Assembly (NCBI GenBank): GCA_037447605.1
Contig: CM074806.1
Span: 4,073,755 to 4,137,754 of the forward strand
From: Zygnema circumcarinatum
Lineage: Eukaryota; Streptophyta; Zygnematophyceae; Zygnematales; Zygnemataceae
Direction: 5' to 3'
Length of the DNA: 64,000 nt
The notes beneath the pieces are model-generated. The model saw only the letters and a program-made list of their open reading frames with translations, was not told where the DNA came from and did not search any database. The position numbers and the translations under genes were made by a program. Positions 26,429-38,347 of this stretch are shown in pieces; position 1 is the first letter of the stretch, and each line of letters opens with the position of its first letter.

Positions 26429-28644
26429 CTGGATTTTTTATTTACTCGCAGGAATGGATGGAAATGACATGAGAGCTGAGGCTGTGCGTCCTTCCACGGC
26501 TGGAAGAGCGGCAGGTCACCAAAAGGGCTTTCCAGGAATGAGAGTTCTTCGAGGCCATACACAGGCAATAACAGCTCTTCATGCTGGAACAAAGAGCGAC
26601 CTTGGAGACCTACTGGCAGACGGAGACGATGTCGGTTACTTTGCAAGTGGATCATTCGATAAAACGGTTTGTCTCCCCAGTTCAACTTGACTTTTAAGTT
26701 TTGGAATACGGACGAAATTTGCATGTTGGTGTAGGGGGTTGTAAAGCTTGTGGGCTTCATGAGAGGGGCGGAAGGGAGTGAGGGAGAGTTGGGGAAGTGG
26801 GGCGTACAAGGAAGGGAGGTGGGAGGTTGGAATTTGGGACAGGGAGAGGGGAAGTGCAGTTATTTAGGGGATGAGGACGAGATGGGGGAAAGAACGGAAT
26901 TCGGGGAATATACCGGAAATGGAGAGAGCGAGAGTGAGTGGAAGGGGAGAAAATGAAACTCGTGGAAGCGGCAGTGAAAGACGGAGAGATAAGTGGGAAG
27001 AGGGGCAGGAAGAAAGAGAAAGAGGGAAAGAGTGGGAGATAAAGACGAAGAACTAGTAGGAATCATAAGTAAATGGTAGGGAGATAGAGGGAGGGCAGCC
27101 CTGAAAGAAGGAAACTTCCGTGGTTGCAGGTGAAGCTATGGGACCCATCTATGCGCGGGCAAGAGCTGCGAGCAACCATGGAGGGCCATCAGGGGGCGGT
27201 GCGATGCATAAGCTCTGACAGAACTCGCATCATTTCAGGAGGAGACGATAAGCGCATCTTTGTGTTCGACAAGGCAACAGCAAAGCCGGTGGTAGAGCTG
27301 CAAGGCCACGAGGACTCTGTAAGCAGCAAACCCTTACGTATTTACTAATTTTTTTTATTTTTTAGCCTTTGAGTGGGTTGTTTTTTACTCGCCCTCCCCA
27401 CTCCCACATGCTCTCTCCCTCTCCCTTTCTGTCTCACATGCACACGTTGTTTCTCGCCAATCCATTTCCACTTTTGCAGGTGACTTGTGTGCGAATGCTT
27501 TCAGGCTTGAGTCGAGGAAGTGTCCTCACAGCCGGCAGAGATGGGCAGGTCAAGATGTGGGATACGAGGGCTGGGAGAGACCAGGTGGCTACAACAGTGG
27601 CTAAATGGCCCACTTCCGTACTATGCATCGACTACCTCGATCATGCATACATGCTTGGAGCTGCCGGAACAGACTCATGCTGCCACGTGTGGGATGTGAG
27701 AGCAGGGAAGGAGAGATACAAGCTGCAGGGTCATAGCAATTGGATTCGGTCCGTGAGAATGGTGGGAGATGCAGTTGTGACAGGGAGTGACGATTGGACT
27801 GCTCGAGTTTGGACTCTGAATGATGGGCAATGTGAAGCGGTGCTCGCATGCCATGCGGGGCCAATTACGGCTGTGGAGTACTCTCAAGCTGCAAGAGGAC
27901 TACTTGTTACAGGTATGCCATTCATATGTACGCTTTTTTTTCTTTTTCTATCTTGTTTTTGGAGCAAGTACGGGAAAACTGAACTGAAAAAACATGTATT
28001 TTGTATGTTTGCAGGTTCCGCTGACCATACGGTTCGCCTGTGGGATAGAGCGGAAGGCTCCCTGCGGTGTGTGGAAACTGTTGGCATTCATAACTCGACC
28101 ATTCTTTCGGTGAAGGCGGGAGAGCGGTGGCTCGCAATAGCAGCAGCGGACAACTCCATGTCTCTCTTTCACCGCCCGCAGGCAGAAGGGTACGGGGAGA
28201 AGGGGCGGCAGAGTATGGCGGGCTGGGAGCTCTTCAAGTCTATGAACCGGGCGCCGGATCTGGTAAGCATTTGAATGAATTGAATGAATTGAATATGGGG
28301 TTTTAAACTGTTGAGGAAAGGTTCAGAGACGTCTAGTTAGGGTTAGCAAATGCTTTTGGAAGCTAATTTCTCATTGAGAGGGAGGAGTTGTGACAGTTCA
28401 GATTGAGAATAGAACTTACGCTCGAAGCATTACCATCGGGAAGGGAAGGTCGTACTGTACATGTCGTGTCTATGCTCTTTGTTCCGTTGCAGTTTTTCAG
28501 TTTAGGTTAACCTTTTTTGTGTTTTGTCCACAGATCCGCCACGTGGCATGTGATGTGGACCGAGGCAGAATCTGCAGCGGCAGTAGAAGCGGAATTCTGC
28601 GCGTCTGGGAGGCACCTCAGCTCACTCAGACTCCCCCGCCTTAA
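18761..28644 (+). CDS. SCD1: SCD1-like DENN-domain and WD40-repeat protein, about 25 exons
   Basis: Main exons: 18761-18958, 19840-19933, 20323-20672, 20774-20874, 21023-21086, 21271-21390, 21641-21888, 22010-22064, 22233-22331, 22674-22857, ~23077-23211, 23540-23624, 23837-23881, 24025-24103, 24266-24339, 24836-25044, 25241-~25310, ~25516-25569, 25674-25757, 25944-26226, 26452-26666, 27130-27318, 27480-27912, 28015-28262, 28534-28644. N-terminus has the DENN signature: YFVVCGLG, SFRDRVDEDI, CLVSHWPYLDTFRE, PLVECLDVDNLIRL, EKRILLRAAKYELLT, VYPFRWL. The middle (YDRFPSSEKTPDEI, LESDAEGIAGIGFMECI) matches Arabidopsis SCD1. The C-terminus has seven or eight WD40 repeats (LRGHTQAITALHA, VKLWDPSMRGQELRATMEGHQG, ITGSDDWTARVW-type). 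SCD1 acts with SCD2 in clathrin-linked traffic and cytokinesis; DENN domains are Rab exchange factors. Exon 15 seems to use a GC donor. Exons 11 and 17-18 are uncertain. Confidence 0.92.
24660..24757. other. 10-N assembly gap flanked by identical 44-bp sequence
   Basis: N at 24704-24713. The 44 bases before (24660-24703) and after (24714-24757) the gap are the same, starting CGCCCTCTCTGCCCCC. This looks like an unmerged contig overlap rather than missing DNA. It lies in an SCD1 intron. Confidence 0.9.
26227..26306. repeat. (GGGAGA)n microsatellite beside an SCD1 donor site
   Basis: A run of GGGAGA units begins directly after the GTGAGG donor of the exon ending at 26226 and stays open in frame, coding a Gly-Glu/Gly-Arg stretch if the intron is retained. 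Confidence 0.9.
26378..26423. repeat. (CT)n microsatellite in an SCD1 intron
   Basis: About 45 bp of almost pure CT just upstream of the acceptor at 26451, where it may serve as a polypyrimidine tract. Confidence 0.95.
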
Positions 28645-29772
28645 CATGGAAGAACCTTGGTAAAGTTAAAGGCCGAAAGTATCCAGGGAAGGGGTCTAAA
28701 ATGGATATTTTGAGGGGATCACGTTCGCATTACATGAATGAAGGTGTATGGCGAAACTGAAGATTTGGATATAGGAGACATAGCACAAATCTGGTTCAGG
28801 TGATAGGGTCCTTAGGGTCAAGGGAATGTGGCTTTGAGACTCGGTGTTGCATGGAACATAAGAGTGAGCTTGAAGAGCTGCTATATAGGATAGGGAGGAT
28901 GAAAGGTTTATTTTGGGAGAGGGAGGGGATGGGGATGAGGGGTAGGTGGAGCAGTGGAAACGAGTAGCGAGTTAGAGAGGTAGATATAATGGAATTCCGT
29001 AGATCTGTGGGTTCAATTTTGGCTCTCGATTATTGATTATTACCATCATCAAGGGGGGAGGGAAGCATGCATAGAGTAGGTGGGAACTTAGATCAAGGAG
29101 CTGCCGCAGAAACATTTGTAGGCCCACGCTTTCCTTTCTTTGGTTCTGAGAATTGGATGACTTCCTTTGGAACGACTCTAGAGCCGGCCCAGTGAGTGGG
29201 AGGGCTCCTAAATTGGCACATTCCTGTGAATATACAAAGGAAACCTAAAAAGAAAAAAAGGAACTCTTTCCTGCAACAGTTTTGTAGATTATACTAAACA
29301 AGGAGATGGGGACATTTATTTTTTTGCTTGACTTCAGCTATTTTATGAATCCTTTCATACAGAACGACGCCCTGTGCCCTAAGTAGCCATAACAACGGCA
29401 GACCCGGAAAAAGCCATCCATAAAGCTCTAACGACTAAAAGCCCTGAATTAGAGGACAATGCAGGTCGTGTAGACCTCATGACTGTACCCATACGGCCAC
29501 CTGTGAACGAGTCCCGCTCAGATGGCCGCTGTGTCGGACCCTTTCTTCTTGAGTATCTGTTCACAGGAAAAAGACACTACCCATAGAAAAGATGATGAGA
29601 CTCTCCCCTACTCACCACCCTTCTCCCCTCTCCTACTTCCCCTCCCTCCACTCTCTACTCTCCTTTCCCTTCCTTTTTACCCTCCCCATCTCTCTCGCTC
29701 TCTCTCTACTCTCCTCTCTCACACACAGTGCTTGTCTTTGGCCTGCATTCAACCTCGGCATGTGAGTCGTTT
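28645..29772. other. Intergenic between convergent SCD1 and NPSN genes
   Basis: No supported gene. It carries the 3' flanks of both genes, AT-rich patches near 29220-29340, and a CCCTCT/CTCT stretch at 29620-29720 close to the NPSN stop. Confidence 0.6.
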
Positions 29773-32554
<2,782 letters not shown>

Positions 32555-33690
32555 GGATGGAGCGCTTGAACTTGCCACCAATGTATGAGGGGATGGGGGT
32601 CGATCCCTGGAAGATTACTATTGCGCCCAGGAGGTCGCAATGCTCATTTTATACTCCTTCAGGAAGAGGAAGATGCAGGCCATGGATTCACTCGCTTCCC
32701 GCTTGGCGCTGAGCTTGTGGTGAAGAAGGGACCCCATTCAAAGACCCAAAATTTCCTTGCAGCTTCACATTGAAACAACGACATAGTTCATGGAAAAAAA
32801 TGGAAAAAATTCAAATCGACTGCATGACTTGGAGGGCGTGTGCCCTGCCCAACGGCCCAGAACTCTGAACCCTCGAAAATTTCAGCCTTCTTAAACCCTG
32901 GGCGCCCGAAAAAGGCCGCAGAGGGTCCGCGGCCGCAAGGAGGGGTTTAGGCGGGGCCGCTTCCGGAAGGGTTCAGGGCCGACGGGGCCTTCACCGGTCG
33001 CGGCCACCGGATTGGCCGAAACCGCCCGAACGTACACTGTACGGACAGGCAGGGTTTGACTTTTGGTCGAAACATTTTCAATCGGAAGCAGTAAATGCTC
33101 GTGGAAATAGAATCATACTGAGAATAATCGGATCCGAGCGACCAGTTTTTTTTAATTAAGTACGACGTGTCAGACTGAAAAATTCTCGAAATACTGAAAA
33201 CTCGATATCCGTAACATTTCGAGTCAGCGTCAGTGAAACGGAAATTCCCGAGCGGAGTTTTCCCGCAGTCGCCGCCGGGGGCCCTCCGCCCTCGAACCCG
33301 CGACCTCACTTCGCAACGAGCGGTCCAAACGACGCCGCGTCGCGTTGCGCGTCACGTCACGTCACGGAAGCGTCACCGCCTCACGACAAACTCAAAGTGA
33401 GGGCCGCCCGCCGTTCGCGGTCCAGTCACAACATTCGCCAATCACTGATCGCCACGTGTACAGAAAGATCCAAGGATGACGCGATTTTCAGCATTCTGGG
33501 GTTCGCACGCGCTTGTCGGCTTTCGGGTGCGAACAAAATCGTGCGAAAAAGTACCCTTTTCAGTAAATCTTCGCAACATTGACCCGTAGACAGTACAGTT
33601 TTCGGTTCGGTTCGGTATAGGTTCGGAAGCGCCATGAATTTTAGTACTTAGTAGCCTCGGTTTTAAGCACTACTTAAAAACTCGATATTC
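32555..33690. other. Intergenic upstream of NPSN; GC-rich, partly element-like
   Basis: No supported gene. 32880-33010 and 33240-33420 are GC-rich. Near 33165-33225 a block (GTGTCAGACTGAAAAATTCTCG ... CTCGATATCCGTAACATTT) resembles the inner part of the inverted-repeat element at 33860-33940. Confidence 0.5.
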
Positions 33691-33697
33691 GCAACAT

Positions 33698-33858
33698 TAG
33701 GGGGTGTCAGACTTAACAAAATCTTACGAAAAGCGTTACGAAAAAAAAGGTTACGAAAGTACTCCGCCGCAGGAGGATCGCGATTATACTGGAGTACTCG
33801 TTCTGATGTCAAACTTACGAACACGCGTACTGAAATTTTTTAAGTCTGACACCCCCTA
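33698..33858. mobile_element. MITE-like element 1, 161 bp with 18-bp perfect terminal inverted repeats
   Basis: The left end TAGGGGGTGTCAGACTTA (33698-33715) is the exact reverse complement of the right end at 33841-33858. The interior has no coding capacity and is rich in TTACGAA words. This is the form of a non-autonomous DNA transposon (MITE). The family is not one I recognise. Direct target-site repeats are not obvious apart from TA/TT around the ends. Confidence 0.75.
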
Positions 33859-33859
33859 T

Positions 33860-33940
33860 TAGGGCGTGTCAGACTTAAAAAATTCTCGTAATACTAAAAA
33901 CTCGATATTCGTAACATTTTGTTAAGTCTGACACGCCCTA
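33860..33940. mobile_element. MITE-like element 2, 81 bp with 19-bp perfect terminal inverted repeats
   Basis: The left end TAGGGCGTGTCAGACTTAA (33860-33878) is the exact reverse complement of the right end at 33922-33940. The terminal sequence differs from element 1 by one G/C change, so the two are related. A third, partial right end (TTGAGTCTGACTCGCCCTAA, 33946-33965) follows directly. Confidence 0.75.
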
Positions 33941-34430
33941 TTTTGTTGAGTCTGACTCGCCCTAAGAACGAAGTGTACGTCAACGCTTTGCAAGTGAGAA
34001 CTGCAAATTGAGATCGGTACACGACTGCCCCAAATAATTATTAAATCGGATTTGGCAAAGTACTGAGTTTTACAATTGTACCTCAAAATGTGGCCGCACA
34101 GGTACGGTACGGTATGGCCCTTCTGAGAATTTCGACCGTTTCTTCGTACTGTACGATATTCGTAGAGTGTTCGTACGGTATTCGTACGAAACTCACACGA
34201 TGTCCGTACAGTGGGGGGTCCTCGTATTTACCACCCCAAGGAGTGCGTCCTCAATATTTTCGCCCCAATTTTGCCGAAACCACTTTTTTGTACGGTAACT
34301 TGTGTTAGCCGTACTGTTCGTATTGTCCGTACTATCTGTACTAGCCGTTACGGGCTTACGCAAAACGCACCTAATCTCCCCGCTCGTGCCGCCGTAAGAG
34401 GCGCTCGCTCTTCTCCCCGTCTTCTTGACT

Positions 34431-34600
34431 TCGATACGATAAGATACGATACGATACGGTCAAACGATACGAAACTCCCCGATGGTTGGATGACGACAGT
34501 ATGTACGACAGTATATGCATCACGATATGTCACGATACGATACGATGCTGGATGATACAGTACGATACTGTACGATATGGTACGGTACGATACGTACGGC
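34431..34600. repeat. GATAC/GTACGGTAC degenerate repeat island
   Basis: Clustered GATAC units (CGATACGATAAGATACGATACGATACGG at 34431-34459, again at 34520-34600) mixed with GTACGG words. No gene seen. Confidence 0.8.
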
Positions 34601-35746
34601 TCAACATGAACTCTAACATAATACCGCCCGTCTATTCGTAACACGAACCTTATATATGCAAATTTAATATTTTCGCCTCATTTTGCCCGGAACCAGGGTG
34701 GAAAATATGAGGACCCCCTACTGTATGAACCCCGTACAGCACCGGCCCTGGCCAGCCGACACAACCGCCGACCGCCGGTCTCGGCCGGTTTGTCCGGTTT
34801 GGTTTGTCGGTTTGTTTGGCAGTTTTGGCAGGTCTCCAAGTTGCACCTCTCGAACCGCCGTCCAGCATACCGCCCAGACCGGTCATACGGCTCCAATGGA
34901 ATTTCGCCATGTGGAAATATATGTACACGTGGCGAGTTCCTATTAGAGATTTTATGACTAGTGTTTTTAAATGAAATATGACAACTATTCCCCTCAAATC
35001 CGTGTTGTAGAAGTAACGTGGTTCGTCCCTATTGGCTCTAACGATGCTGACGATTCAAAAGCCTAGCTACAAGTCGATTTCCCGACACGTGTCTCCTCCG
35101 ATCCCCAGATCCCGTCATCCGCTAAATTCCAACAGTCAAGATACGCATGATCTCCGTCCGTACTTTCAAAAAGCGTTTTTAGCCGTTTTCCAAAAGTCAA
35201 CGGGATGGTTGCGGTTGATGATGGTCAGCCCCCTTTTGTCGTGTTCGGCGCCTGCCCTGCTCAAGGAAGCGGGCCGCCGCGGCCCCTGCCGCCCCCGTCC
35301 CGGCGCCGCCGCGGGACCCGGCGGGGGTGTAGGCGGCCGCGGGAAGCCGTGGGAGGAGAAGGCTTTGAAAGGGATGAGGATGATGGAGGAGGAGGAGGGG
35401 GCTCCACCGATGGGCATGGGCATGGGAAGCCATGGGAAGACGCCTTCAAGGAGGGGGAAGCATGGCGGAGGGGAACTGCCTCTCCTGCAAAGCAGATGGT
35501 GGTGTACGGCCAGCGCTGAGGAGGTTCGCCCCATGTCTTCGAGGGAAAGGAATGGTACGGAATATGTCCCGCGCGCAGAATTCTTTATCTCTTGAAATTT
35601 TTCAAGCCTTCTGCTCCAAGCTTTCCCTTCTTTCAAAGATCTAAACGGCTAGAGGAATGCAACAATTGCGCCTTGATGAATTTTGATGAAGCATGTCGAA
35701 ATTGGCTGACAGCTACTTCATCTGTTCAATTTTCCTTATACGCAGG

Positions 35747-36134
35747 ACTCGATGCAGCAGAAGGTGCCTCTATTTGCTCTGCTATCTCCCTGGGGTTTAT
35801 CGCTGCATTGGAGGCCAAATTCTGGAACATCTATGACTGGGAATTACTATGGAGAAGGCCTCCTGCTGAAAGCGAAGTTGTCCCTGCAAGTGAAGAAGAC
35901 ATCAACACAACAAGTTGCTTTCCCATCACTTCCTCCTTTTCATTTCTGAAGAGTGAGAGGATAATCTTCAACTACTATGAGGTTCAAGAAGGCCCTGAGA
36001 AGCCGCGAGAAACAGAGATAAAAGAGATGATTGTGGAAAAAAGGGCAAAGGCAGCAGCATGTTCGCGAACTGGTGAGGCAGAGGAGGCTGAAGACCTGCT
36101 ACCTTGGTACTTATTCAGACCCTTGTATGGTTGA
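35747..36134 (+). pseudogene. Decayed solo copy of the last exon of the polyamine-transporter gene
   Basis: After a CAG acceptor-like site at 35746 the frame reads GLDAAEGASICSAISLGFIAALEAKFWNIYDW..., then KSERIIFNYYEVQEGPEKPRETEIKEM. The last exon of the transporter at 41911-42299 reads GLVAAIAGYVAQEGAP...LKTKFWSIYASV, then GSKRIFLKYYEVQGASEKPQETEIREM. Order and spacing match along most of the exon, about 6 kb upstream in the same orientation. I do not find the other transporter exons here, so I call it a remnant of a tandem duplicate. It could instead be an expressed chimera with the GC-rich block at 35.2-35.5 kb, but nothing supports that. Confidence 0.75.
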
Positions 36135-36985
36135 ACCAGTATTGACTACTTTTCAAATTCCGCTGCTTTTGCTGAGGTTGAATTGGCCCAAATTAGGGTT
36201 TCAGCTCTCGAGCAACGGCTAAAGGGACCACCTCTGAGCAGAACCAATACGGTTGAAGTGATGGTGGATGTAGCGGAGTGTGTAAATAGCAAAAAAAAAA
36301 AAAAAAAGGGGAAGGGGAGATTGGGGAAAAGGGAAAATGGTATTCTTTTTCTTGATTTTACCAAACGAAACGATATCAATTTCCTCACCATATATTTTGC
36401 AAGTCTGATGAGTGTTGTTTTGCTGTACTCAAGATTCAAGAAAGAGAACACATTATGCTGAAGGAATATTTTCCTTTCAGACTGTCATTGCATGCACCAA
36501 GCACACGACTCCATTCCAAGGGCAGGCGAACGTTACAATTTAATAAAAAAAATGAAGTTGGAAAAGGTGAATGCTAAAGCCCTAATATTTGCTGTAAAGC
36601 CCCAGCTCCAATGCCTCCCAATGGTTGGCTGGGCATGCCAACCACGGGTCGACCCATTGTGCAATAGTTGGCAACCATTGTCAGTGGTTGGCTGGGTCCG
36701 GGGCCAGTGGTTTGAACCATTGACAATTGTTGGCAACCGTTGAATCCAATGATATCAATCACTGGCAATGGCTGCCAACCATTGGAAATTGTTGGAAATA
36801 CCAGGTGTCCAACCAATGATGGTTCGAGCCATTTGAGATGGTTTGCAACCACTGAGTCCAATGGTTGGCGACCATGCCAATGGATGATCCAATGGTCCGA
36901 CCTCTGGAGTGTACCCCATGTGATCTGTTCAACAAGCCCAACACTACTTCCCGCGTGCTCACCTGCCAGCGTGGTGGTCAACGAA
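36135..36985. repeat. Island of CAATGGTTGG / CCAACCATTG words
   Basis: From about 36610 to 36895 the sequence is packed with variants of CAATGGTTGG and its reverse complement (for example at 36618, 36677, 36728, 36776, 36820 and 36860), so many imperfect hairpins are possible. A poly-A run lies at 36291-36307. No gene is supported. Confidence 0.7.
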
Positions 36986-37000
36986 CTCTGATTGGTCGGA

Positions 37001-37580
37001 TGCTGACGTGGCGCGTGCCGTCAATTCTTTCGGTGTGCGTTAGCCGCGTGCCTCCATCTCTTTCCATGCGAAACCCGTTCAACTTTTTGTTTAGCGAGAC
37101 GGAGAACCGTCCCTTTTTAAGGGCTCCATGAGGAAATGGATGCATACCGTTTTTGTGGAACTGCGTTTCTGTACATGGAACGGTCCATGTCGAACTTTCA
37201 AAGGCCGGGATTCCCTTGAGCGTTTTGGCGTTCTGGGCACCACCGCGATTTCGGGTTCTACCAGGGAGTGGATGACTGACGTGGCACCAGCATGACGATG
37301 ACGTGGGGCAGACGTGGCAACCCCGAGAGTTCGATTGGGCACGGTTCCCCCTGTTCGTTGAACCAAATTGAAAATTAGTCCAATCGCGCGTCGCCACCTG
37401 GTGCCAAAGATTTTCTCAATGCCACGTGTACGGATGAATATCCACGTGGCGATCACTGATTGAACCCCGGGAATTACGTTTAAGCGCTCTATTCGTGTAT
37501 CCAATAAAAAACAGCCACGTGTATTTTGTGTACACATGGCACATATTTCATTAGACGAGGCCGTTTGAAGTGCTGACGTG
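37001..37580. promoter_or_regulatory. Dense ACGTG (G-box/ABRE-like) motif island
   Basis: Eight ACGTG cores in under 600 bp: CTGACGTGGC (about 37004 and 37276), GATGACGTGGGG (37297), AGACGTGGCA (37310), GCCACGTGTA (37421 and 37514), CCACGTGGCG (37442) and GCTGACGTGGCC (37572). They lie 0.8-1.3 kb upstream of the transporter start at 38348. They are the type of site bound by plant bZIP and bHLH factors. Confidence 0.55.
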
Positions 37581-38347
37581 GCCTTGGAAAGTCAGCTGGT
37601 TCGGAGAGGGCTCCCCTGGAGCTGTCCTGGAGCTCTGCGGCAGCCATAGCCATGGCCTGCAACCTTTTGGGAAGGGGGAGCTTCAGGCTCAACGGTACTA
37701 AGCCAGGAGATATGGATGAAGGAAGCTTCTTTCGGTTGCGGAGTTCTTGCTTTTTGCATGACACGGGTTGAAGAAGTCGGAAGTCGGGGATTGAGATTTT
37801 GTGATATCAATGCACCCAGAGTCATGCAGTCGATTGTGAGCTTTGAAAGGATGGTGTGATGAGGAGGGATTGATGGAGATTCAGACCCGCAGAGGCTAAT
37901 TCTGTCAGGGAACAAGGCGTAAGTAAACCAGGAGGAAGAGCTCTGTACAGAGAACATTGGGAGCTGTCCTTTAGGCCCTGTTGACGACGCCACACATCGA
38001 CGCAGCTTGTTAGTGGATTTCTGCAGAATAAAAATTGTTTCTGATCTAATAAAAAATGGTCATGAACAACGTCATTGCTTAAAACCAAAGCTGTATAGAG
38101 TTTCTGCAAGACTTTGGAAGCCAGGAAGAAGCATATCCGGTCATTGAATCGGATTCGTGTGACACACATACACTACCAAACATGGATAAATTTGATGATG
38201 CCGTGGTCTGCATATGCATCTCCCTCTAGTGTAGCAGCACATGAAATTTGCAACCTCCTGCACTTTATTTTGCGAGCGAACGATTGCTAGCTGTTACGTA
38301 CATTGCCAGCAGTACTGAATTAACCCGAACGAAGGCCAAAAGACCCC

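Noticed and set aside
33265-33330. tRNA T-arm-like sequence GGTCGCGGGTTCGAGGGC on the minus strand
   Set aside because: The bases after TTCGA cannot pair with the 5' side of the T stem, and no acceptor or anticodon stem can be drawn. A SINE B-box remains possible but unsupported.
35032-35595. 187-residue frame in a GC-rich block, also open on the minus strand
   Set aside because: Gly/Arg/Pro-rich in several frames, no recognisable domain and no clear splice link to a neighbour; open frames are expected in GC-rich DNA.
37592-38169. Minus-strand frames of 115-133 residues upstream of the transporter
   Set aside because: No recognisable domain and frames overlap each other; composition looks like non-coding DNA.
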